Assembly (NCBI GenBank): GCA_045116915.1
Contig: JBGUMQ010000063.1
Span: forward strand, 1-18,169
Reading direction: 5' to 3'
DNA: 18,169 nucleotides
Source of the DNA: UBA9732 sp045116915
Lineage (GTDB): Bacteria > Spirochaetota > Spirochaetia > Sphaerochaetales > Sphaerochaetaceae
In this document: one piece after another, positions 5,637-14,539 of the stretch
How the letters are laid out: each line of letters starts with the position of its first letter
Numbering within the stretch: the first letter of the stretch is position 1
The notes under the pieces: model-generated
The model's input: the letters and a program-made list of their open reading frames with translations, nothing else
The model's database searches: none
What the model was told of the DNA's origin: nothing
Translations under genes and position numbers: made by a program

Positions 5637-8195
5637 TCACTTGAGGAAGGAGACCGCCGTTTCCTTGGTCATGGACTTGCATGCCTGCTCGTCCTGCTGG
5701 TACTCGCGCGGTATCCTCACGTTCTCCTCTCCGTGTCTGAGATAGTAGCCGTATCTTCCGTGGTAGATCCCGAGGCTCTTGCCGTCGTAGTCGCCGAAGT
5801 CGACAACGGCCTGTGCGCCCGAGCTCCTCTTCGCGGTGGATCCGGAGGCCGATGCCTTCTCCCTGGCCGGTGATTTCTTTCCGGTCTCCTTGGGTGTTCT
5901 GAAGATCTCGCGGGCCTGGGCCTCTGTGATCTCGAACAGCTCGGAGGAGTTCTTCACACTGCGGAAATCGTTGCCGCACTTGATGTACGGACCGTACTTG
6001 CCCATGTCGGCCGTGATGGCCTCACCGGCCTCACTGGTACCTATTGTGCGGGGAAGATTGAAGAATCTCTCCACAACTGCAGGATCCAGGCTACGGTTGC
6101 CGGCATACTCCTTGGGAACCTTGAAGCGTCTGATATCCTCTGTCTGGGCACGGTCGCCGAGCTGCCAGTAGTCTCCGAACTTGCCTGTGCAGTAGAGGAT
6201 GGGCTTTCCGTCCGAGGACTCGCCCATCTTCTCCGGGGCGTTGCTCTTCGTCTCGGCGCTCTGGTTTCCTTCCTTGCGGAGCTTCTCGACCATCGCGTCG
6301 GTGACTTCGGCCGGAATCCAGTCGGAGGGGATGGACACGAACTTGCCGTCCTCGCTGCGGACATAGGGTCCGTAGGGTCCGAGGAAGATGGAGTTCTCCT
6401 CGCTCAGCTGCGGGAGCTCGAGCTTCTTGACGTCGCGGGAGTTGATCTTCATCTTGTTCCCCCTGACCTGCTGCTCCAGTCCGGACTCCCCTTCATAGAA
6501 GTTCTTCAGGAACTGCAGCTCATCGAGCTTGCCCTCGGCGATCTCGTCCAGGCCGGTCTCCATGTCGCTGGTGAATCCATAGTCGATCCTGTCGGCGAAG
6601 TACTTCTCCAGGAGCTGGATGATTCCGAAACCGATGAATGTCGGGACCAGGGTTCCGTTGTCCCTGACGACATAGTTCTTCTCGAACAGCCTGTCTATGA
6701 TTGCAGCATAGGTCGAAGGTCTTCCGATGCCGAGTTTCTCAAGCGCCTGGACCAGGGATGCCTCGGTGTATCTGTTGGGTTCCTTGGTCTCGTGGAGGAT
6801 CTCCTCCAGCGCCTTGAGGCCGAGCTCCTGACCGGCCTTGAGTGCCGGAAGCGGGGTCTCCTTGTCCTCGAGTGCGGCATCGGGATCGTCCGAGCCCTCC
6901 ACATAGACCCTGATGAAGCCGGGGAACTCGATCCTGACTCCGGTGGCGGTGAACTGGGTCTTCCTGCCGTCGGATGTCGTGGCATCGATCACGACCGTGG
7001 TGTTCTGCTTGAGGGCGTTGGTCATCTGGGATGCGAGGGTCCTCTTCCAGATCAGGGTGTAGAGCTCGAGCTCCCTGCCTGTGAGACCTGTCTCCTCGGG
7101 TGTCCTGAAGTGCTCGCCTGCGGGCCTTATCGCCTCATGGGCTTCCTGTGCGTTGGAGCTCTTGGCTGCGTACTGCCTTGATTTCTCGGGCACGAAATCC
7201 TTTCCGTAGAGCGCAAGGGCGGCTTCCCTGGCGGCGTTGATGCCTTCCTGGCTAAGCATGGGGCTGTCCGTCCTCATGTAAGTGATGAAACCTTTTTCAT
7301 AGAGGTTCTGGGCCACGCGCATGGTGTCCTTGGCGGACATGTGCAGTTTCCTGTTGCCTTCCTGCTGCAGCGTGCTTGTTATGAACGGCGCGGCAGGCTT
7401 CTGCGAGACCTGCTTCTCCTTCACATCCGAGATGATGAAGCTGCTGTCCCTGAGGGCTGCGGCAAGAGCCTTGGCATCGTCCTTCTTGAGGAGCAGGACC
7501 CTGGGGCTGCCGGTGTAGGCTCCGGTCTCGCTGTCGAAATCCTTGCCGTTGGCGATGCGGAAACCGTCGACGCTGTCGATCGTGGCGGCGAAGCCTTCCC
7601 TGAAGGCGGCCTTGAGATCCCAGTATTCGGACTTGCGGAACGTGATCCTCGTCCTCTCACGGTCCACGATGAGCCTGAGGCCGGGCGACTGGACGCGGCC
7701 TGCGGAAAGCTTCTTGTCGGAAAGCTTTGACCAGAGGACAGGAGAGATGGTGTAGCCGAAGAGCCTGTCCAGGACCCTGCGGGCCTCCTGTGCGTGCACG
7801 AGGTTCATATCCAGATCGCGTCCGCCGGCGAATGCCTCGAGTATAGCCTTCTTGGTGATCTCGTGGAAAACCATCCTGCGGGTCGGGATCCTGGGCTTGA
7901 GGACCTCCACGAGGTGCCAGCTGATGCTCTCCCCCTCGCGGTCCTCATCGGTCGCCAGTATCAGTTCGTCGGCTCCCTTGAGCTCGCTCTTGATCTGGGA
8001 GATGACCTTCTCCTTGGTCTCGTCTATGATGTACTGCGGCTTGTAGCCGTTCTTCACGTCTATGCATATGTTGTTCTTGGGCAATGTCCTGATGTGGCCG
8101 TTGGAAGCGACAACCGTGCAGTCCGCACCGAGAAAACGTCTGATTGTCCTTGCTTTTGTCGGGGACTCGACTATGATGACTTTCTTGTCTGCCAT
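5637..8195 (-). CDS. topA: DNA topoisomerase I (type IA)
   Basis: The 852-residue enzyme relaxes negative supercoils by transient cleavage of one strand. The TOPRIM domain is at the N terminus, with E10 in VESPTKA and the acidic cluster TDEDREGE at 82-89. The LSAGRVQSPGLRLIVDRE motif is at 163-180, and the catalytic Tyr306 lies in FITYMRTDS. After about residue 590 there are at least three TopoI C-terminal repeats of the G.YGPY type (LGPYGPYV, MGKYGPYIK, HGRYGYYLR) and no four-Cys zinc fingers, an arrangement used by several phyla. Two low-complexity linkers rich in K, S, E and A separate the last repeats. ATG 8195 is preferred over 8216 because AAGGAG lies at 8207-8202, six bases upstream. 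Confidence 0.96.
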   Translation of the reverse strand: MADKKVIIVESPTKARTIRRFLGADCTVVASNGHIRTLPKNNICIDVKNGYKPQYIIDETKEKVISQIKSELKGADELILATDEDREGESISWHLVEVLKPRIPTRRMVFHEITKKAILEAFAGGRDLDMNLVHAQEARRVLDRLFGYTISPVLWSKLSDKKLSAGRVQSPGLRLIVDRERTRITFRKSEYWDLKAAFREGFAATIDSVDGFRIANGKDFDSETGAYTGSPRVLLLKKDDAKALAAALRDSSFIISDVKEKQVSQKPAAPFITSTLQQEGNRKLHMSAKDTMRVAQNLYEKGFITYMRTDSPMLSQEGINAAREAALALYGKDFVPEKSRQYAAKSSNAQEAHEAIRPAGEHFRTPEETGLTGRELELYTLIWKRTLASQMTNALKQNTTVVIDATTSDGRKTQFTATGVRIEFPGFIRVYVEGSDDPDAALEDKETPLPALKAGQELGLKALEEILHETKEPNRYTEASLVQALEKLGIGRPSTYAAIIDRLFEKNYVVRDNGTLVPTFIGFGIIQLLEKYFADRIDYGFTSDMETGLDEIAEGKLDELQFLKNFYEGESGLEQQVRGNKMKINSRDVKKLELPQLSEENSIFLGPYGPYVRSEDGKFVSIPSDWIPAEVTDAMVEKLRKEGNQSAETKSNAPEKMGESSDGKPILYCTGKFGDYWQLGDRAQTEDIRRFKVPKEYAGNRSLDPAVVERFFNLPRTIGTSEAGEAITADMGKYGPYIKCGNDFRSVKNSSELFEITEAQAREIFRTPKETGKKSPAREKASASGSTAKRSSGAQAVVDFGDYDGKSLGIYHGRYGYYLRHGEENVRIPREYQQDEQACKSMTKETAVSFLK

Positions 8196-8218
8196 TGATG
8201 TCTCCTTGTCGTGCATTA

Positions 8219-8247
8219 TATATAGATAAGAAACCGACTGTTGTCAA
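8219..8247 (-). promoter_or_regulatory. Promoter of topA
   Basis: On the minus strand a consensus TTGACA (8247-8242) is followed after 17 bp by TATATA (8224-8219), which runs into TATAAT four bases further on. The AT-rich box and short leader (about 15-20 bases) with a good ribosome site fit a supercoiling-sensitive promoter, as known for topA in other bacteria. Confidence 0.6.
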
Positions 8248-8338
8248 CATCGTCCCGATGGTTTTTTTATGTGTTCCGGGTCCTTTATCTATGATAAAGA
8301 AAAACAGGCCGCACCTGTTCAAACAGGGGTGTACGGGT

Positions 8339-8344
8339 TATCAT
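8339..8344 (+). promoter_or_regulatory. -10 box, probable leaderless start of the lipoprotein gene
   Basis: TATCAT ends six bases before the ATG at 8351. No ribosome binding site fits in the gap, so transcription would begin at the start codon. A hairpin CTTTATC/GATAAAG (8283-8299) and another ACAGG/CCTGT (about 8304-8318) lie upstream. No good -35 box is seen. Confidence 0.45.
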
Positions 8345-8350
8345 TGCATC

Positions 8351-9097
8351 ATGAGAAAGACAAACGCGGTCCTGGCCGCAATCGTAGCTGTATCGTGCGC
8401 GCTGCTGCTCAGCTCATGCGTGGTGGCGGAGAAACTCACACTGGACGGAGACTACACGGTCTCGCCTTCGGTCCCCGGGAAGAACCATGTGGACCTGGCG
8501 GTCGACGATTTCTTCGTGGGCGTGGTGGAGGACCTCTCCGACTGGCAGAGCAAGGGCAACGACGATCCCATAATCGATGTCGCCATCAACGACTTCGTGA
8601 AGAACCTGGAGGCCTCGTCGGCGACAACATCCGTCAGGTTCCTGGAGTCGGGCCACAACACGTACATGGGCGATTTCTCATTCAGCGACTTCCCCCAGCT
8701 CCTGATGGACCTCTCGAACGGTCAGGCCGACCAGAGCGTGGTCACCATTTCCGAAAGGAACGGGAGGACGCATGTGGAGATCAGCATCAACATGGACAAC
8801 TACGATCAGCTGACGAAGATGATCCCGTTCCTGGCCGATCCGAACTTCGAGGTCTACGGTCCGATGTACAACAACGACCTGACGGAGGAGGAGTATCTGG
8901 AGATGGTGAGCTTCATCCTGGGCGAGCAGTGCCCGGAGAGCATCGCGGCATCGTCCGTGAAGATACAGGTGGTGGCCCCGAAGGCGATAGTGGAGCACAA
9001 CGGCAGGCTGCGCAACCAGAAGACGGTGGAGTTCTCATTCCCGCTGATCGATTTCCTGCTGCTGCACGAAAGTATAGATTTCTATCTGGAATACTGA
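8351..9097 (+). CDS. Predicted lipoprotein, function unknown
   Basis: This 248-residue protein has a signal peptide (positive MRK, hydrophobic stretch to about residue 20) ending in the lipobox LLSSC, with lipidated Cys23. The mature part is mostly soluble, acidic and likely alpha/beta. I recall similar spirochaetal lipoproteins with a segment like DNYDQLTKMIPFLADP followed by VYGP.YN, but I cannot name the family with confidence. Start 8351 is chosen because the signal peptide begins there. The frame is open far upstream, to 8195, but that part overlaps the topA promoter region. The -10 box sits exactly at leaderless distance. A 9-bp tract starts five bases after the stop codon, and ychF converges beyond it. 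Confidence 0.85.
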   Translation: MRKTNAVLAAIVAVSCALLLSSCVVAEKLTLDGDYTVSPSVPGKNHVDLAVDDFFVGVVEDLSDWQSKGNDDPIIDVAINDFVKNLEASSATTSVRFLESGHNTYMGDFSFSDFPQLLMDLSNGQADQSVVTISERNGRTHVEISINMDNYDQLTKMIPFLADPNFEVYGPMYNNDLTEEEYLEMVSFILGEQCPESIAASSVKIQVVAPKAIVEHNGRLRNQKTVEFSFPLIDFLLLHESIDFYLEY

Positions 9098-9101
9098 GGG
9101 G

Positions 9102-9156
9102 GTACGCGGAGTACGGGCAGTACGAGGAAACCCTACCAGTACGACGAATCCCTACG
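9102..9156. repeat. Short 9-bp tract of a second type
   Basis: GTACGCGGA, GTACGGGCA and GTACGAGGA follow in phase from 9102 to 9128, then AACCCTACCA, GTACGACGA (9139-9147) and ATCCCTACG. It fills the gap between the lipoprotein stop and the ychF stop. The unit sequence differs from the ATGCTCTAC family, but the 9-bp period is the same. Confidence 0.55.
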
Positions 9157-9161
9157 AACTG

Positions 9162-10262
<1,101 letters not shown>

Positions 10263-10296
10263 AGGAGCCTCCATGCATCATGTGAAATGCAATGAG

Positions 10297-10305
10297 ATGA
10301 TATCA
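10297..10305 (-). promoter_or_regulatory. Extended -10 of ychF in a symmetric box
   Basis: The palindrome ATGATATCAT (10297-10306) contains TATCAT on both strands, each preceded by TGA. The minus-strand box would start transcription near 10290, leaving a leader with the GGAGG site of ychF. The plus-strand copy at 10301 could serve hflX as a second start. Confidence 0.4.
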
Positions 10306-10321
10306 TATTTCCCTTTGCGTG

Positions 10322-10330
10322 TGCTATCAT
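10322..10330 (+). promoter_or_regulatory. Extended -10, probable leaderless start of hflX
   Basis: TGCTATCAT ends six bases before ATG 10337, again at leaderless distance, with no Shine-Dalgarno between. This is the clearest extended -10 at such a position in the window. Confidence 0.5.
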
Positions 10331-10336
10331 CTGGTT

Positions 10337-11482
10337 ATGGCATTCAACCGTCGCACGGACATCACGAAACCGAAGGACATTTTCTCCACCATAACGGCAA
10401 TGCTGGTGGTCACATCCGACCAGGCATCATCCAGGACCGCGGCCGAACGCAACAGGGACGAGCTGGAATCGCTGTGCACCACGCTGGGAATACGCGTCGC
10501 CGCATGGGACTTCTTCAACGTCAGGTCGTTCAACAGCGCCACCTACATCGGCAGCGGACAGGTCGAGCGCCTGGCATGGATCGCGCAGGAGAACATGTGC
10601 AACCTGGTCGTGTTCAACAACAGCATCAGTCCCAGGATCCAGAGGAACCTGGAGGAGATACTGGGGATCGCCGTGGTGGACAGGCAGGAGATAATCCTGC
10701 AGATATTCGCGGAGAGGGCCGCCACAAGGGAGGCCAGGCTGCAGGTGGAGCTGGCGCAGCTCCAGTACTCGTTGCCCAGGCTCAAGCGCAGGTGGGCGGA
10801 CCTCTCGCAGCAGCGCGGCGGAGTCAAGGGCGCCAAGGGAAGCGGAGAGAAGCAGCTGGAGCTGGACAAGCGCCGCGCGCAGGAGCGGATCGGCAGGCTC
10901 AAGAAGGAGATTTCCCAGATCGGACGAAGCCGCGATGTCCAAAGACACAACAGAACATCGGGAAACATCGCCAATGTGGCGATTGTAGGCTATACGAACA
11001 GCGGGAAGTCTACGTTGCTGAACAGGATATCCGATGCCGATGTGCTGTCGAAAGACATGCTGTTCGCCACGCTGGACCCCACCACAAGGCGTGTACGTCT
11101 GCCGGACGGGACTTTCGCACTGTTCACGGATACGGTCGGTTTTGTCAGCGACCTTCCGCACGAACTGGTGGATGCCTTCCGCTCCACGCTGGACGAGGCG
11201 GTCCTTGCGGACATGCTGGTGATCGTGCTGGATGCCTCGCGCAGCGACTTCATGGTCTGCTGGGATACGACGAAGGAAGTGCTGGAACAGCTGGGTGCGT
11301 TCGACAAGCCGCGCCTGGTGCTTCTGAACAAGATGGACCTGGTGACGGAGGAATCCTTGTTCGCCATAAACACGTTCATGGCGACGGGAGAAAAGTGCTT
11401 GAAGGTGTCGGTCACCGGAGATGAAAGCATGCAGGGCGTCCTGGAGACGGTGGCCCGGATGCTCAGGGAGATGGAGAAATGA
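10337..11482 (+). CDS. hflX: GTPase HflX
   Basis: HflX is a GTPase that binds the 50S subunit and splits stalled ribosomes, chiefly under stress. The 381-residue protein shows the N-terminal HflX domain (GSGQVERL at 72-79, then the EARLQVELAQLQYSLPRLKRR region at about 132-152), the Gly-rich turn and coiled coil, and the G domain with G1 GYTNSGKST (218-226), G3 DTVGF (265-269) and G4 NKMD (331-334). The Gly-rich loop reads GGVKGAKGSGEKQLE, where many homologues have RGPGE, a small variation. The start at 10337 removes an unsupported six-codon GTG extension. Its stop overlaps the start of the next gene (ATGA, 11479-11482). Confidence 0.96.
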   Translation: MAFNRRTDITKPKDIFSTITAMLVVTSDQASSRTAAERNRDELESLCTTLGIRVAAWDFFNVRSFNSATYIGSGQVERLAWIAQENMCNLVVFNNSISPRIQRNLEEILGIAVVDRQEIILQIFAERAATREARLQVELAQLQYSLPRLKRRWADLSQQRGGVKGAKGSGEKQLELDKRRAQERIGRLKKEISQIGRSRDVQRHNRTSGNIANVAIVGYTNSGKSTLLNRISDADVLSKDMLFATLDPTTRRVRLPDGTFALFTDTVGFVSDLPHELVDAFRSTLDEAVLADMLVIVLDASRSDFMVCWDTTKEVLEQLGAFDKPRLVLLNKMDLVTEESLFAINTFMATGEKCLKVSVTGDESMQGVLETVARMLREMEK

Positions 11483-12132
11483 GAAAGACAGTTAATATCG
11501 CCATAGCGGTTCTGGCGGCGGTGCTGATGGTCGCACTGCTGGCATCGTGCCGGACGACAGCGGAGATCGGAGAGCCGGAGACAGCAGGCACCGCGGAATT
11601 CAGACCGGAGCCCTCGCCCGCACCGATTCCGGAACCCGCACCTGAGCCGGCGCCCCAGCCCGGACCCTCGCCTGAACCAGCACCGCAACCCGAACCATCG
11701 CCTGAACCCTCGCCTGCACCTGAGCCGCAGCCCGAGCCCCAGCCGGAACCTGCACCGCAGCCTGAACCTCAGCCTGTCGTGCCTTCCGTTGTCTGGAACA
11801 CGGGGGACACGGGTCCTGACGGAGGGCTTGTTTTCGAATGCAAAGGAACCTTCATGGAGGTGGGAGAGCCCGTCTATGAGGTCGGACCGTATGACACGGC
11901 AAAGGCCGCACTGGAGGAGCCGTGGAGGATACCTGGTCTTGAGGAGCTGGAAGCCATTTACCTGCAGCTTGTGGATACCGGGCTGTGGGGCATCGACCTG
12001 ACTTATTTCTGGAGCTGCGACGAGATGTCGGACGGATCGGTGGGTGTGATGAACTTCGACACGGGCTTCGAGGGCAGGTTCTACAGGGACATGGATTTCG
12101 TCAGCCTCATCCCGGTGCGGGACCTGGAGTGA
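11479..12132 (+). CDS. Lipoprotein with X-Pro rod and DUF1566/Lcl-type C-terminal domain
   Basis: The 217 residues fall into three parts. A signal peptide ends in the lipobox LLASC, so Cys24 is probably lipidated. Residues 43-99 are a strict X-Pro alternation with proline at every odd position (29 prolines), the X being mostly E, A, Q or S. The C-terminal 115 residues begin TGDTGPDGGLVFE and contain WRIPGLEELEAIY, YFWSCDEMSDGSVGVMNFD and a closing IPVRDLE, which fits the Lcl C-terminal (DUF1566) fold found in lectin-like and spirochaetal surface proteins. The rod is long enough in principle to reach across the periplasm or away from the outer membrane. The gene is translationally coupled to hflX, with AGGGAG at 11465-11470. 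Function is unknown. Confidence 0.85.
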   Translation: MRKTVNIAIAVLAAVLMVALLASCRTTAEIGEPETAGTAEFRPEPSPAPIPEPAPEPAPQPGPSPEPAPQPEPSPEPSPAPEPQPEPQPEPAPQPEPQPVVPSVVWNTGDTGPDGGLVFECKGTFMEVGEPVYEVGPYDTAKAALEEPWRIPGLEELEAIYLQLVDTGLWGIDLTYFWSCDEMSDGSVGVMNFDTGFEGRFYRDMDFVSLIPVRDLE

Positions 12133-12138
12133 TCGGCG

Positions 12139-12241
12139 TCCAAGCATGTAAAGCGTCTGGAGCATGTAGAGCATCTAAAGCATCCAAAGCATGTAGTTCA
12201 TCTAAAGCATCCAAAGCATGTAAGGCTTTCAACTACAACTA
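12139..12241 (-). repeat. Head-plus-9-bp tandem repeat, copy B (inverted)
   Basis: Read on the minus strand, the head TAGTTGTAGTTGA (12241-12229) is followed by ten 9-bp units down to 12139, including AAGCCTTAC, ATGCTTTGG (twice), ATGCTTTAG (twice), ATGAACTAC, ATGCTCTAC, ATGCTCCAG and ACGCTTTAC. The head is identical to copies A and C. It lies 43 bases after the terminator stem of the barrel-like gene in that gene's orientation, and starts six bases after the stop of the plus-strand lipoprotein gene. Confidence 0.9.
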
Positions 12242-12284
12242 GCGGACGAGAAGATGAGATCGATGCAGAATGGACATGCCACAT

Positions 12285-12318
12285 AAAAAAAAAGGCACCC
12301 CGCGAAGGAGTGCCTTTT
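12285..12318 (-). terminator. Terminator of the barrel-like protein gene (also usable from the left)
   Basis: GGCAC (12294-12298) pairs with GTGCC (12310-12314), with further partial pairing inside. On the minus strand nine T residues follow, and on the plus strand four. It probably serves both convergent units. Confidence 0.8.
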
Positions 12319-12337
12319 CCATTTCGTGATGGTGTCA

Positions 12338-12817
12338 TCAGAAATGATAGACGCAACCGAGGGCTCCGGCCCAGCTGAACATGCTCAGGGAAGGCTCATT
12401 GGTAAGCCAGAATCTGGCACCGAGAGCGAGCCTGAGGTAAGCCGTGAAGTCCCCGACATCCTTCCATGTCCAGTCGTATGATACGGAACCTGTTCCGCGG
12501 ACGGCGATTCCGAGTGCGCTGGCCTCACCGAACATGACATTGACACCGACCTGTGCTCCGACGTTTACGTCGAACTTGGCCTTGTCGATGTTGAAATCGG
12601 TGATCTTGTACTGTCCACCGGCAACGGCATCGAGATAGAGGTTCTTTCCGAATCCGAGTGCGGCGGTCACATATCCGTCCCACTTGTCGTTGATCTTGTA
12701 ACCGAACGTGACACCGCTGGGATCACCGAGCTCGATTCCGAGTGTGAAGCCCTGCTTGGCCATGACGGGGACGAGGCAGAGAACGACGAGGGCGATAACG
12801 ATAAGGGTTTTCTTCAT
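12338..12817 (-). CDS. Small exported outer-membrane beta-barrel-like protein
   Basis: This 159-residue protein has a clean type I signal peptide (MKKTLIVIALVVLCLVPVMA, cut after about residue 20). The mature part alternates hydrophobic and polar residues with many Gly and aromatic residues (for example TFGYKINDKWDGYVTAALGFG) and ends in YHF, a terminal aromatic signal of outer-membrane beta strands. It resembles the DUF3996-type proteins of spirochaetes, though that is from memory of pattern and not a search. Six to eight strands would fit. The start has AGGAGG at 12829-12824, a promoter upstream and its own terminator, so it is probably a single, well-expressed gene. It diverges from the OPT transporter. 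Confidence 0.8.
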   Translation of the reverse strand: MKKTLIVIALVVLCLVPVMAKQGFTLGIELGDPSGVTFGYKINDKWDGYVTAALGFGKNLYLDAVAGGQYKITDFNIDKAKFDVNVGAQVGVNVMFGEASALGIAVRGTGSVSYDWTWKDVGDFTAYLRLALGARFWLTNEPSLSMFSWAGALGCVYHF

Positions 12818-12867
12818 GCAGATCCTCCTGAACGCCCCGGGAAGGGGCAGGTTTTGTAAACACGTAA

Positions 12868-12896
12868 ATGATACCACCATTGACAAGCCCTGCAAA
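12868..12896 (-). promoter_or_regulatory. Promoter of the barrel-like protein gene
   Basis: On the minus strand TTTGCA (12896-12891) and TATCAT (12873-12868) are 17 bp apart, and TGG before the -10 makes it an extended box. The predicted leader is about 44 bases and includes the strong AGGAGG site. Confidence 0.5.
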
Positions 12897-12920
12897 GTAT
12901 GCAAGGTCCGCGTTTTTGTG

Positions 12921-12926
12921 TATCAT
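12921..12926 (+). promoter_or_regulatory. Possible -10 box of the OPT-rlmN unit
   Basis: TATCAT lies 20 bases before the OPT start codon, leaving a short leader that contains AGGAG (12934-12938). No matching -35 box is visible at the right distance; TTGACA at 12880 is too far upstream. Confidence 0.35.
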
Positions 12927-12946
12927 CGGCATCAGGAGATACCATC

Positions 12947-14533
12947 ATGGAAGAGAACAAGGGCAGACAGCTCACGCTCAGGGGCGCCCTGACCGGGATC
13001 ATCGGTCTGCTCATAATCACAGTCAGTTCGATGTACGTGGCACTCAGGATGGGTGCGTTGCCGTGGCCGACCGTGTTCGTCACGGTGCTTTCGATGTCGG
13101 TCCTGGGCCGCGCCAGGAACAGTACTCTGCAGGAGATCAACGTAACCCATACGCTGATGAGCGCAGGTGCCATGGTCGCGGGAGGAATCGCCTTCACGAT
13201 CCCCGGAATCTGGATAATCGATCCCGATGCCAAGGTGCCCATGATGTCGATCATGGTCATGGCGGTCTGCGGAGCCGTCCTGGGAACGATGCTTTCGGCG
13301 GTCTACAGGAAGAACCTGATAGTCGAGCAGAAACTGGACTTCCCCATCGGCAACGCCGCCTACAACACGCTGGTCACGGGGCTCAAGCGCGGACATGAAT
13401 CGGCCAAGCTCTTCGTCTCCATGGGAGCCAGCGCCGTGTTCACGCTGTTTCGGGACCTCTTCGGCTGGATCCCCGCCGTGGCCACACTGTTCGGCGGAAA
13501 CGCGTACATCGCCCCGATCTCCATCTACGTGAGCCCCATGGCGCTTGGAATCGGAGCCATGATCGGAAAGGTTTTCGCCCTGCTGTGGCTGGGCGGAGCA
13601 ATACTGGGCTTCCTTGTGCTGACACCCGTCGGAATCCTGTCGGGCTGGTTCTCGGACCTCGCCGCCGCGGACCTGTTCAGACAGAACCTTGGACTGGGAC
13701 TTCTGATCGGAACCGGACTGGCCGTGTTCGTGAAGGCCGTGACCGGTACCGTGAAGAGGACAAGAAGCAGCAAGTCGTCATTCAACTTTTCCAGGCGCAA
13801 CGTCATCCTGATACTCAGTGTGCTTGTGCTTTCGGCCGCTATGATGGGAATCCTGACGGAGATGGGTTTCCTGCAGGCGATCCTTGCGGTGGTCGGAGTC
13901 TGCCTCACATGCCTTCTCAGCGGAATGATAACCGGAATGAGCGGAATCAACCCAATGGAGGTCTTCGGAATCCTGGTTCTGCTGCTTGTGCAGGTGATCT
14001 GGAACCCGTCGCTCCTGGTCCTGTTCCTGGCCGCAGGAATGGTATCTGTCGCATGCGGTCTTTCCGGTGATGTCATGAACGACCTAAAGAGCGGCCACAT
14101 GCTCAAGACCGATCCCAGACAGCAGATCCTTGCCGAGGGAATCGGAGGTGTTGTAGGAGCCGTTGTATCCGTCCTGGTGCTCTATCTGATGAAGAGGAGC
14201 TTCGGCGGTTTCGGCACAGCCGAGCTCCCGGCGCCCCAGGCGAGCGCCGTGGCATCCATGGCAAGCGGACTGGGATCGTCGCCGGTGTTCTTCATCGGCA
14301 TGGCCATAGGCCTTGTCCTGTTCCTGTTCAACATCCCGGCTTCCGCCATAGGACTGGGAATCTACCTCCCGTCGTACATCTCCATGGTCGTGGGCGCGGG
14401 ATACATCCTGTCCCTGATAGCGAAGAAGACAACGAAGGCCTCCGATGATACGATGAACCTCATTTCCAGCGGATTGCTCGGCGGTGAGGGCATCACAGGT
14501 GTCATTGTGGCCATTATCATGATGTTCCTCTGA
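12947..14533 (+). CDS. OPT-family oligopeptide/metal-complex transporter
   Basis: This 528-residue integral membrane protein has roughly 12-14 hydrophobic helices. The OPT family imports small peptides or metal chelates using a proton gradient. Supporting motifs are the N-terminal TLRGALTGIIGLLI.T..SMYVALRMG, the region EINVTHTLMSAG, the LDFPIGNAAYN segment (about residue 130) and the SGDVMNDLKSGHMLKTDPRQQ segment (about 380-400), which corresponds to the family's DLKTG..L...P..Q signature. Start 12947 has AGGAG at 12934-12938 and removes an unsupported 16-codon extension. rlmN follows after 6 bp, so the two genes are probably co-transcribed. The substrate is unknown; bacterial members of this size are often annotated as peptide transporters without proof. 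Confidence 0.9.
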   Translation: MEENKGRQLTLRGALTGIIGLLIITVSSMYVALRMGALPWPTVFVTVLSMSVLGRARNSTLQEINVTHTLMSAGAMVAGGIAFTIPGIWIIDPDAKVPMMSIMVMAVCGAVLGTMLSAVYRKNLIVEQKLDFPIGNAAYNTLVTGLKRGHESAKLFVSMGASAVFTLFRDLFGWIPAVATLFGGNAYIAPISIYVSPMALGIGAMIGKVFALLWLGGAILGFLVLTPVGILSGWFSDLAAADLFRQNLGLGLLIGTGLAVFVKAVTGTVKRTRSSKSSFNFSRRNVILILSVLVLSAAMMGILTEMGFLQAILAVVGVCLTCLLSGMITGMSGINPMEVFGILVLLLVQVIWNPSLLVLFLAAGMVSVACGLSGDVMNDLKSGHMLKTDPRQQILAEGIGGVVGAVVSVLVLYLMKRSFGGFGTAELPAPQASAVASMASGLGSSPVFFIGMAIGLVLFLFNIPASAIGLGIYLPSYISMVVGAGYILSLIAKKTTKASDDTMNLISSGLLGGEGITGVIVAIIMMFL

Positions 14534-14539
14534 GGCAAT

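Noticed and set aside
10990..12174. 394-codon minus-strand frame across hflX and the proline-rod lipoprotein
   Set aside because: Both plus-strand genes have strong motifs. The Arg-Leu-Gly repeats of this frame are the complement of the X-Pro coding repeat.
12880..12885. Perfect TTGACA as the -35 box of the OPT gene
   Set aside because: It is 35 bp from the only plausible -10 box and no other -10 lies at 16-18 bp.
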